Source: Lysobacter arseniciresistens ZS79 (lineage in GTDB: Bacteria > Pseudomonadota > Gammaproteobacteria > Xanthomonadales > Xanthomonadaceae). Taken from it: a DNA stretch of 36,503 bases. The notes beneath the pieces are model-generated. The model was not told the origin of the DNA and made no database searches. It saw nothing but the letters and a program-made list of their open reading frames with translations. The position numbers were made by a program, and so were the translations under genes. The stretch spans positions 1-36,503 of the forward strand of contig NZ_AVPT01000025.1 of the NCBI RefSeq assembly GCF_000768335.1, read 5' to 3'. How positions within the stretch are numbered: the first letter of the stretch is position 1; every line of letters starts with the position of its first letter. Below, piece after piece: positions 15,109 through 23,130 of the stretch.

Positions 15109-15897
15109 CTACATGTGCCGGAACAGCGCCATGAACGGTGCGCTGACGGCGAGCGTCTCCGGCCGCGACTTCAGCCGCACGGTGCCGCGGCCGCTGTCGT
15201 CGCGGACCACCCCGGCGACCGCCTTGAGGTTGACGATGGTCGAGCGGTGGATCTGCTTGAACGTGTTGCCGTCCAGCACCGCCAGCAGGTCCTTGATCGG
15301 CGTGCGCAGCAGCGCCTCGCCGTCGGCGGTGACGACGGTGGTGTACTTGTTGTCGGCGCGGAAGTACGCGACCTCGTCGACCAGGATCAGGCGGGTCTCG
15401 CGGCCGGCGCTGGCGGTCAGCCAGGTCAGCGGCGGTGGCGCGTCGGCGCCGCGCTGCTGCAGCCCGGGATGCGCGCCGAGGCGTTCCAGCAGGCCGGCCA
15501 GCGCGGCCGCCTCGTTGTTGCCGCTGCGCGACTGCAGCCGCTCGATCGTGGTCGCCAGCCGCTCCGGCCTGATCGGCTTGAGCAGGTAGTCGACCGCGCC
15601 GCGCTCGAACGCATCGACCGCGTACTGGTCGTAGGCGGTGACGAACACGATCTGCGTCGCCGGGCTGGCCTCGACCGCGGCCGCGGCGACGTCGAGGCCG
15701 GTCAGGCCGGGCATGCGGATGTCGAGGAAGGCGACGTCGGGGTGGTGTTCGGCCAGCGCCTCGACCGCGCCGGCGCCGTCCTCGCACTCGACCAGCACGC
15801 GCAGCTGCGGCCATGCGCTGGCGAGCTGGTCGAGCAGGGCGCGCCGCAGCAGCGCCTCGTCCTCGGCGACGATGCAGGTGGGGGCGTGCTCAGGCAT
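15109..15897 (-). CDS. LytTR-family response regulator (AlgR/LytR type)
   Basis: The product is 262 aa. The receiver domain covers residues 1-120. It has acidic Glu12/Asp13 in VAEDEALLRR, the phosphoacceptor Asp59 in VAFLDIRMPG, Thr near VFVTAYDQYAVDAF, and Lys in YLLKPIRPERL. A linker joins it to a LytTR DNA-binding domain (EVAYFRADNKYTTVVTADGEALLRTPIKDLL, then FKQIHRSTIVNL). LytTR domains read a direct repeat with beta-strands instead of an HTH. Its start overlaps the end of the upstream kinase gene by 8 bp (ATGCCTGA), so kinase and regulator are coupled. Possible targets in the window include the small secreted Cys protein just downstream, but nothing proves this. Confidence 0.96.
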   Translation of the reverse strand: MPEHAPTCIVAEDEALLRRALLDQLASAWPQLRVLVECEDGAGAVEALAEHHPDVAFLDIRMPGLTGLDVAAAAVEASPATQIVFVTAYDQYAVDAFERGAVDYLLKPIRPERLATTIERLQSRSGNNEAAALAGLLERLGAHPGLQQRGADAPPPLTWLTASAGRETRLILVDEVAYFRADNKYTTVVTADGEALLRTPIKDLLAVLDGNTFKQIHRSTIVNLKAVAGVVRDDSGRGTVRLKSRPETLAVSAPFMALFRHM

Positions 15898-17146
15898 GGG
15901 ACACCTCGCGCTGGTAGCGGGCCGGTACCGACAGGGTCGCGGCGACGCCGGCCGGGAAGTTGGCGACCACCGCCAGCGAGGCGTCGCCGCCGAACGCCAG
16001 CCGCAGCCGCTCGCGCACGTTCTTCAGGCCGATGCCGGTACCGCTGGTCTTGCTGTTGAAGCCGTTGCCGTCGTCGGCCACGGTGATCGCCACGTCGCCG
16101 TCGGCGGCGCGGGCGCGGATCCAGACGGTGCCGCCACCGGTGCGCGGCTCCAGCCCGTGCTTGATCGCGTTCTCCACCAGCGTCTGCAGCATCATCGGCG
16201 GCAGCACGGTGGCGCGCAGCGGCTCGGGTACGTCGACCTGCACCTGCAGCCGCGGGCCCATGCGGATCCGCAGGATCTCCAGGTAGGCCAGCGCGCGTTC
16301 GAGCTCGGCGCCGAGGGTCGACATCTCCTCGTCGACGCTGGGCAGCGAGCGGCGCAGGTACTGGATCAGGTGGCCGAGCATCTCGTCGGCGCGGGCCGGG
16401 TCGCTGCGGGTCAGCAGCTGCGCGCTGGCCAGCGTGTTGTAGAGGAAGTGCGGCTCCACCTGCGCGTGCAGCAGGCTCAGCCGCGCCACGGTCAGCTCCT
16501 TCTCGGTCGCGGTCTGGGCGGCGTCGGCCTTCTCGCCGCGGCGGCGCTCGCCGACCCGGCGGGTGATCGCCCGGCTGATCGCCTCGGCGTTCTCGTAGTT
16601 GGTGGCGTCGTCGACCTGGAACCAGTCGCTCCACGCCGGCGCTTCCGGCTCGCAGATCAGGGTCACGCTGCCGGTGTCGTGGCCGGGGGTGACGGTCGCG
16701 AGGATCTGGTTGCGCGGGATGCCGAACCACCACAGCAACGGGTTCCAGCGGCCCATCGAATGCTCGCCGTAGGTTCTCGGGCGGCCGACCCGGGCACGCA
16801 CCTGCAGGCTGTCGCGCGCACTCTCGACGTGTTCGATGCGTGGCAGCTCGCGGATCGCGGCGTCGAGCAGGTCGAACGCCTCGCCGGCTTCGAACGGGAT
16901 CTCGATCTGGCGGCGCTGCCGGTTGGCCAGGGTCGCCTTGTCGATGCGCCCGGCGATCAGCCGGACCCGGCCCAGGTGCGACAGCGCCCCTGCCACCACC
17001 AGCGCCATCGTGATCATCCCGGCCAGCACGATCGGCCAGTCGATCCAGCCGATCAGCGGCAGGTTGGACCACAGGATGGCGACCAGGAAGATCGCCAGCA
17101 TCCAGGCGATGGCGAGGCGCAGGACGAAGAAGAAGCTCTTGATCAT
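15890..17146 (-). CDS. LytS-type sensor histidine kinase
   Basis: The product is 418 aa. Two N-terminal membrane helices (about residues 5-28 and 37-57) are followed by a cytosolic segment of roughly 130 residues with no clear PAS or GAF identity. Then comes a His_kinase block, AQVEPHFLYNTLASAQLLTRS, with predicted phosphate-accepting His233. The dimerisation and phosphotransfer region continues to about 300. The HATPase domain has the N box NAIKHGLEPR and the G boxes VADDGNGF and GTGIGLKNVRERL. It phosphorylates the coupled LytTR regulator. ATG 17146 is preceded by AAGGA. The signal is unknown; the short hydrophobic sensor and lack of a large periplasmic loop suggest sensing in or near the membrane. 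Confidence 0.95.
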   Translation of the reverse strand: MIKSFFFVLRLAIAWMLAIFLVAILWSNLPLIGWIDWPIVLAGMITMALVVAGALSHLGRVRLIAGRIDKATLANRQRRQIEIPFEAGEAFDLLDAAIRELPRIEHVESARDSLQVRARVGRPRTYGEHSMGRWNPLLWWFGIPRNQILATVTPGHDTGSVTLICEPEAPAWSDWFQVDDATNYENAEAISRAITRRVGERRRGEKADAAQTATEKELTVARLSLLHAQVEPHFLYNTLASAQLLTRSDPARADEMLGHLIQYLRRSLPSVDEEMSTLGAELERALAYLEILRIRMGPRLQVQVDVPEPLRATVLPPMMLQTLVENAIKHGLEPRTGGGTVWIRARAADGDVAITVADDGNGFNSKTSGTGIGLKNVRERLRLAFGGDASLAVVANFPAGVAATLSVPARYQREVSHA

Positions 17147-17395
17147 GGGATGTCCTTGCGTTGGCGTGTCCGCACCGGAGGGTGGGCGGCCGGTTGCGGC
17201 GAGCAGTGGCGACGAGCAATTGCGGCGGAGCATAGCGAGCAGAGACGCGGCACAGGCGGGCGGTGTGACGAAACGCCGGATGCGGCGACGAAGCGCCCGG
17301 CGGTGCGATGGAGCAGGCCGCCGCACCGCCGCCCGTGCCGCCGCCGCGCGACCGCGGTAGCCTTTGCGGGGACGCCAAACCACCACGGAGCCACC

Positions 17396-18040
17396 ATGGC
17401 CACGGCCACGCAGGAGCTGGAACGGTTCGTACACGAGGCGCTGGCGCGCGGCGAGGCGCGTCCGCGGATAGAGGCCGCGCTGGCCGCCGCCGGCTGGCCG
17501 CCGGAAGAGGTGCACGGCGTGCTCGCCGGCTACGCCGAGGTCGACTTCCCGATGCCCGTGCCGCGACCGCGCGCGCACCTCTCGCCGCGCGACGCGTTCC
17601 TCCACCTGCTGCTGTTCGCCACGCTCTACCTGTCGGCCTGGCACCTCGGCAGCCTGCTGTTCGACCTGGTCAACCACGCCTTCCCCGACCCGGCGGACCC
17701 GGCGTGGGCGGTCGGCGGACTGGCGCAGTCGATGCGCTGGTCGGTGGCCTCGCTGGTCATCGCGTTCCCGGTGTTCCTGTGGATCGCGCGGCTGCTGGCG
17801 CGCGAGGAGGCGCGCAACCCGGGCCGGCGGCTGTCGGCGGTGCGTCGCTGGTTGACCTACCTGACCCTGTTCATCGCCGCCACGGTGCTGATCGGCGACC
17901 TGATCGCGCTCGTCCACAACGTGCTCGGCGGCGAGCTGACGCTGCGGTTCGGGCTGAAGGTGCTGGTGGTCGCGGTGATCGCCGGCACCGTGTTCGGCCA
18001 CTACCTGCGCGACCTGCGTCGCGAGGAGCGTGAGGCATGA
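17396..18040 (+). CDS. DUF5671 domain membrane protein
   Basis: The product is 214 aa. The first 45 residues are a soluble helical segment (QELERFVHEALARGEARPRIEAALAAAGWPPEEV, a short domain seen before DUF5671) that may bind a partner. About four membrane helices follow in the pattern of DUF5671: HLLLFATLYLSAWHLGSLLFDLVN, then SMRWSVASLVIAFPVFLWIA, LTYLTLFIAATVLIGDLIALV and LKVLVVAVIAGTVFGHYL. The family function is unknown. ATG 17396 has CGGAG upstream. TAGCCT at 17358-17363 may be the -10 element. The stop overlaps the start of the next gene by ATGA, so the two are one operon. Confidence 0.88.
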   Translation: MATATQELERFVHEALARGEARPRIEAALAAAGWPPEEVHGVLAGYAEVDFPMPVPRPRAHLSPRDAFLHLLLFATLYLSAWHLGSLLFDLVNHAFPDPADPAWAVGGLAQSMRWSVASLVIAFPVFLWIARLLAREEARNPGRRLSAVRRWLTYLTLFIAATVLIGDLIALVHNVLGGELTLRFGLKVLVVAVIAGTVFGHYLRDLRREEREA

Positions 18041-18465
18041 GTGGCCGGCTCCTTGCGATCCTCGCCAGCGTGGTGGTGGCTGCCACGGTCATCGCCGCGG
18101 TGTGGGTGATCGGCTCGCCGTCGGCGCAGCGCGACGTGCGGATCGACCAGCACCGCGTGCAGGATCTGCAGCAGATCGGCCAGTTGCTCGATCTGTACGC
18201 GCGCGAGCACGACCGGCTCCCGCCCGACCTGCAGACGCTGGCGCGCCAGCCCGGCCAACGCGTCGCCATCGCCGACCCGGTCGATGGCGCGCCCTATGTC
18301 TACGAGGCGCTCGGTGCGCGTCGCTACCGCCTGTGCGCGCGGTTCGCGACCGACACCGCGCGGACCCGCGATGCCGCGATCCCGGACGAGTGGAGCCACG
18401 GCGCCGGCCGGCACTGCTTCGACCGCGAGGCCGGGCGCCGACGTGACGCCGTGCACGCGCCCTGA
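18037..18465 (+). CDS. Membrane-anchored protein of unknown function, coupled to DUF5671
   Basis: The product is 142 aa. One N-terminal hydrophobic helix (about residues 4-25) anchors or exports it, then a soluble part with RVQDLQQIGQLLDLYAREHDRLPPDLQTL, a helix of the kind that follows pseudopilin-type N-termini in type II secretion proteins. The later DPVDGAPYVYEALGARRYRLCARFATDT resembles a pseudopilin globular end. It lacks the prepilin cleavage signature (G/A-F-T-L-x-E), so it is not a canonical pseudopilin. The C-terminal 40 residues are Arg-rich. It is made with the DUF5671 protein (4-bp overlap). I cannot name a function. Confidence 0.75.
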   Translation: MSGRLLAILASVVVAATVIAAVWVIGSPSAQRDVRIDQHRVQDLQQIGQLLDLYAREHDRLPPDLQTLARQPGQRVAIADPVDGAPYVYEALGARRYRLCARFATDTARTRDAAIPDEWSHGAGRHCFDREAGRRRDAVHAP

Positions 18466-18571
18466 CCGCGGCCGCCCGCAGTCGACGCCACGCCGGCGAG
18501 CGCCGCCCAAAGGCCTTGATTGCGGCCGCCGGCAGCGCCACCCATGTGGGGTCCCCAATGGAGTGCTCCTG

Positions 18572-19243
18572 ATGAAGACCGTGCTGATCACCGGCGCCAA
18601 CCGTGGCATCGGCCTCGCGCTGGCCCGCCATTACACCGCCCGCGGCGACCGCGTGATCACCGCCTGCCGCCAGTCGAGCGACGCGCTGGACGCCACCGGC
18701 GCCCGGGTCGAGGCCGGCGTCGACGTCACCGACGACCGGGCCCTGGCCGCGCTCGCCGACCGCCTCGGCGACACCCGCATCGACGTGCTGCTGCTCAACG
18801 CCGGCATTCTCGGCAACGAGTCGCTGGGCGCGCTCGACGACGCCGCGTTCGACAGCATGCGGCGCCAGTTCGAGGTCAACGCGCTGGGCCCGCTGCGGGT
18901 GGCGCAGGCGCTGGAACCGCGGCTGGCCGACGGTGCGAAGGTCGGCATCGTCACCAGCCGGATGGGTTCGGTGGCCGACAACGGCTCCGGCGGCTACTAC
19001 GGCTACCGCGCGTCGAAGGCGGCGGTCAACGCGATCGGCAAGTCGCTCGCGCTCGACCTGAGGCCGCGCGGCATCGCGGTGTTCCTGCTGCACCCGGGCT
19101 ACGTGGCGACCGACATGGTCGGCGGCACCGGTGACGTCAGCCCGGAGCAGTCGGCGGCGCAACTGGTCGAGCGGCTCGACGGGCTGGCGCTGGAGGACAG
19201 CGGCAGCTTCTGGCATGCCAACGGCACGCCGCTGCCGTGGTGA
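18572..19243 (+). CDS. Short-chain dehydrogenase/reductase (C-factor-like SDR)
   Basis: The product is 223 aa. It has the SDR nucleotide-binding TGANRGIGLALARHY near the N-terminus, NAGILGNES at the usual place, the active-site SRMGSVAD serine and the YxxxK pair in GYRASKAAVN. The arrangement and the late HPGYVATDMVGG segment match C-factor/CsgA-type SDRs, which work on carbonyl or hydroxyl groups of lipids or small ketones with NAD(P). Substrate unknown. ATG 18572 has GGAG at 18560-18563, a little far. The DUF6630 gene begins seven bases after the stop, so they probably share a transcript. Confidence 0.93.
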   Translation: MKTVLITGANRGIGLALARHYTARGDRVITACRQSSDALDATGARVEAGVDVTDDRALAALADRLGDTRIDVLLLNAGILGNESLGALDDAAFDSMRRQFEVNALGPLRVAQALEPRLADGAKVGIVTSRMGSVADNGSGGYYGYRASKAAVNAIGKSLALDLRPRGIAVFLLHPGYVATDMVGGTGDVSPEQSAAQLVERLDGLALEDSGSFWHANGTPLPW

Positions 19244-19250
19244 CCGGACG

Positions 19251-19802
19251 ATGAGCGCCGACGAATACGATCCCGACGACAACTTCGCCAACGCCTACCG
19301 GCCCGGCGCCGATGTCGACGAGGACAGTGACGCCGACATCGAATCGGTGGCCTGGCAGGTGCTGCTGCTGGTCAACCCCGGCGACGAGGACGAGGCGCGG
19401 CAGCAGTTCGCCGCGTTCCAGGACGCCTGGGCCGACGGCGGTGGCGACGGCGCCGGTGTCGCCGCGTTGCTGCAGGACGTGGTCGACTGGCGTGCCGGCT
19501 TCCAGGTACGCGCCGATGACGCCGCCGGGCTGGTGCAGTGCCTCGACTCACTGGCCGCGCGCTGGAACCTGCACATCGACTGGGGCGTGGAGGACCCGAC
19601 CGACGACGACGTGCTCGAGAGCGCGGAACTCGAGGATTTGCTCGCCACTGCTTTCGACCGCCTGCGCGAGCACGGTTACACCCTGTGGGTGCGCGAGACC
19701 GACGACGGCCACGCCGGCTGGATCACCCAGAGCCGCGACGACGACGCGATGCGCGTCCTCGCCCCGGCGCTCGGCATCGACGTGCGTCCCGCCGGCGCCT
19801 GA
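19251..19802 (+). CDS. DUF6630 family protein
   Basis: The product is 183 aa and acidic. The hallmark blocks are WQVLLLVNPGDEDEARQQFAAF, VDWRAGFQVRADD, WNLHIDWGVEDPTDDD and DRLREHGYTLWVRETDDGHAGWI, which I associate with the DUF6630 family of Xanthomonadaceae and relatives. No membrane segment, signal peptide or catalytic motif is visible. The acidic N-terminus (SADEYDPDDNFANAY) is probably disordered. The gene follows the SDR gene with a 7-base gap and likely shares its transcript. Function unknown. Confidence 0.82.
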   Translation: MSADEYDPDDNFANAYRPGADVDEDSDADIESVAWQVLLLVNPGDEDEARQQFAAFQDAWADGGGDGAGVAALLQDVVDWRAGFQVRADDAAGLVQCLDSLAARWNLHIDWGVEDPTDDDVLESAELEDLLATAFDRLREHGYTLWVRETDDGHAGWITQSRDDDAMRVLAPALGIDVRPAGA

Positions 19803-19844
19803 CCGCGCACGGCGCTGTCGCGGCCCGCTGACGGGTCCGAGGCC

Positions 19845-19871
19845 TTAAGGAAATCCGCCGCCGGCCGATAG
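19845..19871 (+). promoter_or_regulatory. Candidate sigma-28 (FliA)-type promoter upstream of the HD-GYP gene
   Basis: TTAAGGAA (19845-19852), exactly 11 bases, then GCCGATAG (19864-19871) resemble the FliA consensus TAAAGTTT-N11-GCCGATAA (7 of 8 at -10 and TxAAG at -35). The GATAGCCT part could also be an ordinary -10 of this genome. Confidence 0.4.
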
Positions 19872-19912
19872 CCTGAAAGCGCGACCTCGCGTCTGGTCGC
19901 CGGGAGGCTGTT

Positions 19913-21109
19913 GTGCGGGCCGTCAGTGCGGACGAAATCGAGTTGGGAGCACCGCTGGCGTGGTCGGTATACGACCGCGCGGGCAAGCTGCTGTTCGTCC
20001 AGGGCATGGTGCTGGTGTGCCAGGCCCACCTGGACATCATCCTCGAGCGCGGCCTGGTGGTGCCCGAGAGCCGGACCAGTCGTGGCGCCGTGGTGCCGCC
20101 GATGGAGAGTCTCGACCCGGTTGACGAGGAGGCCGGCAGCGAGGAGGACGACGCCACCCCGCGGCCGCCCGAGATCCCGGTGTTCCGCGCGATGCAGCTG
20201 CTTCGGCGCGAAGTGCGCGACCTGCACGACGGCCTGCTGGCCTGCGAGTCCGACCGGCTCGGCGAGCACGCGCGCGAGCTCGCGCTGAGGCTGCAGGCAT
20301 TGGTCGGCCGCGACGCCGACGCCGCGCTGGCGGCAATGCAACTGGAGGTCGGCGACGACGGTGACGTCGCCCGGGTGCTGCACGCCGCGACGCTGTGCCA
20401 GGTGCTGGTGCAGGCCCAGCAGCTCGACCCGGAGGCGGGCGTCTCGCTGGTCGCGGCCGCGCTGACCTACGACGTCGCGTTGCGCCCGGTGGCGGCGGTG
20501 CTGAACCGCCAGACCGGCGCGCTGACCGAGGACCAGCGCCTGATGATCGACACCCACCCGCAGGCCGGCGTCGAGCTGCTGCAGGCCGCCGGGGTCGATG
20601 ACGAGCTGTGGCTGGAGGCGGTGCTGCAGCACCACGAACGGCTCGACGGCAGCGGCTACCCGGCCGGCCTCGACGGCGACGCGATCAGTGCCGGCGCACG
20701 CATGCTGGCGATCGTCGACATCTACTCGGCGATGGTGCGCCCGCGCGCGTACCGCGAGGCCATCCACGCCCGCCACGCGCTGCGCAGCCTGTTCCTGGAG
20801 CGCGGCAAGGCGGTCGACGGCAACCTTGCAAGCCTGCTGGTGCGCGAGATCGGCGTGTTCCCGCCGGGTACCCCGGTGCGGCTGGCCAACCGCGAGGTCG
20901 GCGTGGTGCTGCGCCGCGGCAGCGATGCCGCCAAGCCGGTGGTGGCGCGGCTGATCAACGCCAACGGCACGCTCGCCGCGATCGCCGCCCAGCGCGACAC
21001 CGCCCAGCCCGAGTACGCGATCACCGAGACCGTGCCGCCGTACAAGTACCAGGCGCTGGTGGCCAGTGCGAGCGAGCTGTGGTGCAACGACGGGCCGTTG
21101 CGCCGCTGA
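19913..21109 (+). CDS. HD-GYP domain protein with degenerate HD motif
   Basis: The product is 398 aa from GTG 19913, which has GGAG at 19903-19906. An N-terminal region of about 90 residues resembles the DUF3391-type start (VSADEIELGAPLAWSVYDRAGKLLF). The HD-GYP region spans about 150-330. HHERLDGSGYP is intact at 240-250, and DIYSAMVRPRAYR follows. In the canonical LLHDIGK position the protein reads LTYDVAL, with Tyr186-Asp187 in place of His-Asp, so the metal site lacks a key His. c-di-GMP phosphodiesterase activity is therefore doubtful, and a role as a c-di-GMP or partner-binding scaffold is more likely. A third part, residues 330-398 (GTPVRLANREVGVVLRRG), is the typical C-terminal strand block of these proteins. 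Confidence 0.9.
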   Translation: MRAVSADEIELGAPLAWSVYDRAGKLLFVQGMVLVCQAHLDIILERGLVVPESRTSRGAVVPPMESLDPVDEEAGSEEDDATPRPPEIPVFRAMQLLRREVRDLHDGLLACESDRLGEHARELALRLQALVGRDADAALAAMQLEVGDDGDVARVLHAATLCQVLVQAQQLDPEAGVSLVAAALTYDVALRPVAAVLNRQTGALTEDQRLMIDTHPQAGVELLQAAGVDDELWLEAVLQHHERLDGSGYPAGLDGDAISAGARMLAIVDIYSAMVRPRAYREAIHARHALRSLFLERGKAVDGNLASLLVREIGVFPPGTPVRLANREVGVVLRRGSDAAKPVVARLINANGTLAAIAAQRDTAQPEYAITETVPPYKYQALVASASELWCNDGPLRR

Positions 21110-21124
21110 GTTTCGACCCGCGCC

Positions 21125-21499
21125 TCAGGCGCCGACCCGCTCCCGCACCGCCTGCATGTCGCGCACCGGCCGCACCTCGATGCAGCCGGTCTGCACCCAC
21201 GGGAACTCCGACGCGATCCGCACCGCCTCGTCCAGGCTGTCGGCCTCGATCAGGTTGAAGCCGGCCAGCACCTCCTTGGTCTCGGCGAACGGGCCGTCCA
21301 GCACCTGGGTGCGGCCGTCGCGGATACGCACCGAGCGCGCCTTGCGCACCGACTCGAGTTGCTGCGACTGCAGCAGCCGGCCGTCGCGCTGCATCGCGTC
21401 AGCCTTGTCGAAGCAGTCCTTCATGCGGCTGTCGAACTCGCGCTCCGGCACCGCGTCGAGCAGTGTGTCGTCGTTGTAGACCAGCAGCAGGAATTGCAT
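21125..21499 (-). CDS. YciI/DGPF-domain protein
   Basis: The product is 124 aa. The DGPF block of this YCII-related family is complete (VLDGPFAETKEVLAGF, near residues 66-81). The N-terminal MQFLLLVYNDDTLLDAVPE and the late PWVQTGCIEVRPV also fit. DGPF proteins are small ferredoxin-like-fold proteins with unclear enzyme activity that are found beside ECF42 sigma factors. Here such a factor is divergent, 230 bp away. ATG 21499 has GGAG on the minus strand eight bases upstream. A candidate ECF42 promoter at 21690-21664 points at this gene, which makes it a likely target of the sigma factor. Confidence 0.92.
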   Translation of the reverse strand: MQFLLLVYNDDTLLDAVPEREFDSRMKDCFDKADAMQRDGRLLQSQQLESVRKARSVRIRDGRTQVLDGPFAETKEVLAGFNLIEADSLDEAVRIASEFPWVQTGCIEVRPVRDMQAVRERVGA

Positions 21500-21556
21500 C
21501 GGCGGCTCCGGTGTGGTGGGTCTGCGAATGATGCCGCAGTTGCCGGCCGCGGCGGG

Positions 21557-21583
21557 TGTCGAACCAGCGCCCCTACGCCCGTC
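21557..21583 (+). promoter_or_regulatory. Candidate ECF42-type promoter, rightward
   Basis: TGTCGA (21557-21562), 17 bases, CGTC (21580-21583). This matches the ECF42 promoter pattern reported for Streptomyces (TGTCGA at -35 and CG[A/T]C at -10, from memory). It points to the sigma-factor gene. Confidence 0.6.
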
Positions 21584-21663
21584 GCATGGACAGGACCCGT
21601 GTGGAGGAGTCGCGTAGTGGACCCCAGGCGCCCGATCATGGCCCGTGCCGTTGCCGCCCGCGC

Positions 21664-21690
21664 GTCGCGTCGCGACCACCCGCTTCGACA
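21664..21690 (-). promoter_or_regulatory. Candidate ECF42-type promoter, leftward
   Basis: On the minus strand TGTCGA (21690-21685), 17 bases, CGAC (21667-21664). It points to the DGPF gene and faces the rightward copy, so the two transcripts would overlap by roughly 70 bases. Confidence 0.6.
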
Positions 21691-21728
21691 CTTGCCGGCC
21701 CGCGCCGGGGGTGGTGTCATCCACGCCG

Positions 21729-23003
21729 ATGACGAACCCCGCGTCCCGCCACGATGTCCACCGCGCGATCGATGCGATCTGGCGGACCGAGTCGCCGCGG
21801 GTCATCGCGCGGCTGGCGCGGATGCTGCGCGACGTCGGCCTCGCCGAGGACCTCGCCCAGGACGCGCTGGTGGCGGCGCTGGAGCACTGGCCCGCCAGCG
21901 GCGTGCCGGACAACCCCGGCGCGTGGCTGATGACCACCGCCCAGCGCCGGGCGATCGACCGGATCCGCCACGACAGCCTCGTGCGCGAGCGCCACGAGCA
22001 GTTCGGTGAGGCGCTGGAGCCGGCACCGATGGGCACCCCCGACGACACCGCGCGGCTGGACGACGACATCGGCGACGACCTGCTGCGGCTGGTGTTCACC
22101 GCCTGCCATCCGGTGCTGCCGGTCGAGGCGCAGGTCGCGTTGACCCTGCGGATGCTCGGCGGCCTGACCACGGCCGAGATCGCCCGCGCGTTCCTGCAGC
22201 CCGAGCCGACCGTCGCCCAGCGCATCGTGCGGGCCAAGAAGACCCTGGCGAAGAAGCGGGTGCCGTTCGAGGTGCCGCGCCGCGACGAACTGCCCGAGCG
22301 GCTCGCGTCGGTGCTCGGCGTGGTCTACCTGATCTTCAACGAGGGCTACGCCGCCACCGCCGGCGAAGACCTGATGCGGCCGGCGCTGTGCGCGGAGGCG
22401 CTGCGGCTGGGCCGGCTGCTGGCGGGGCTCGCGCCGGCCGAACCGGAGGTGCACGGGCTGCTGGCGCTGATGGAGTTGCAGGCCTCGCGGGCCGACGCGC
22501 GTACCGGCCCGGACGGTACGCCGGTGCTGCTGCCCGAGCAGGATCGCGCGCGCTGGGACCGGGTGCTGATCGGCCAGAGGCTGGCGTCGCTGGAGCGCGC
22601 CGTGCAACTGGGTGGCGCCGATGGCCCGTACGCGCTGCAGGCCGCGATCGCCGCCTGCCACGCGCGTGCGCAAACGGCCGAAGACACCGACTGGGCGCGC
22701 ATCGCGGCGCTGTACGGGGAACTGGCCGGGGTCACCGGGTCGCCGGTGGTCGAACTCAACCGCGCGGTCGCGGTGTCGATGGCCGACGGTCCGGGCACCG
22801 GCCTGCAACTGGTCGACGACCTCGCCGGCGAGCCGCTGCTGCGCGACTACCACCTGCTGCCGGCGGTGCGCGGCGACCTGCTGGCCCGGCTCGGCCGCAC
22901 CGACGAGGCATGCGGCGAGTTCGAACGTGCCGCCAGCCTGACCCGCAACGACCGCGAGCGCGCGCTGCTGCTGCAGCGGGCGCGGGACTGCCAGCGCGGT
23001 TAG
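21729..23003 (+). CDS. ECF42-type RNA polymerase sigma factor with TPR-like C-terminal extension
   Basis: The product is 424 aa. Region 2 covers about residues 10-85 (ARMLRDVGLAEDLAQDALVAALEHWP, then NPGAWLMTTAQRRAIDRIR). Region 4 runs about 130-185 (QVALTLRMLGGLTTAEIARAFLQPEPTVAQRIVRAKKTLAKK). The next 230 residues are the long helical TPR-like extension (DUF6596) with FNEGYAATAGEDLMRPALCAEALRLGRLL and LNRAVAVSMADGPG, which marks the ECF42 group. These factors lack an anti-sigma factor gene and are thought to be controlled through the extension. Target genes are normally DGPF proteins, and one is divergent here. ATG 21729 gives the family-typical start. No signal for its activation is visible. 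Confidence 0.95.
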   Translation: MTNPASRHDVHRAIDAIWRTESPRVIARLARMLRDVGLAEDLAQDALVAALEHWPASGVPDNPGAWLMTTAQRRAIDRIRHDSLVRERHEQFGEALEPAPMGTPDDTARLDDDIGDDLLRLVFTACHPVLPVEAQVALTLRMLGGLTTAEIARAFLQPEPTVAQRIVRAKKTLAKKRVPFEVPRRDELPERLASVLGVVYLIFNEGYAATAGEDLMRPALCAEALRLGRLLAGLAPAEPEVHGLLALMELQASRADARTGPDGTPVLLPEQDRARWDRVLIGQRLASLERAVQLGGADGPYALQAAIAACHARAQTAEDTDWARIAALYGELAGVTGSPVVELNRAVAVSMADGPGTGLQLVDDLAGEPLLRDYHLLPAVRGDLLARLGRTDEACGEFERAASLTRNDRERALLLQRARDCQRG

Positions 23004-23013
23004 CGCGCCAAGT

Positions 23014-23057
23014 GCCGCGGCGGCGAGCCGGCGCCCAGTGCCGACCGCCGCCGCGGC
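23014..23057. terminator. Strong GC hairpin after the sigma-factor gene
   Basis: GCCGCGGCGGCG (23014-23025) is exactly complementary to 23046-23057, with a 20-base loop. No T-run follows, so it may be an mRNA-stabilising stem or a Rho-assisted terminator. Confidence 0.45.
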
Positions 23058-23130
23058 GTCCTCCTGACGGGGAGGCGGGCAGTGTCGGTCGGAGTCGTCG
23101 CACCCGCCGCGACTGGCGCCGCAAACGAGA

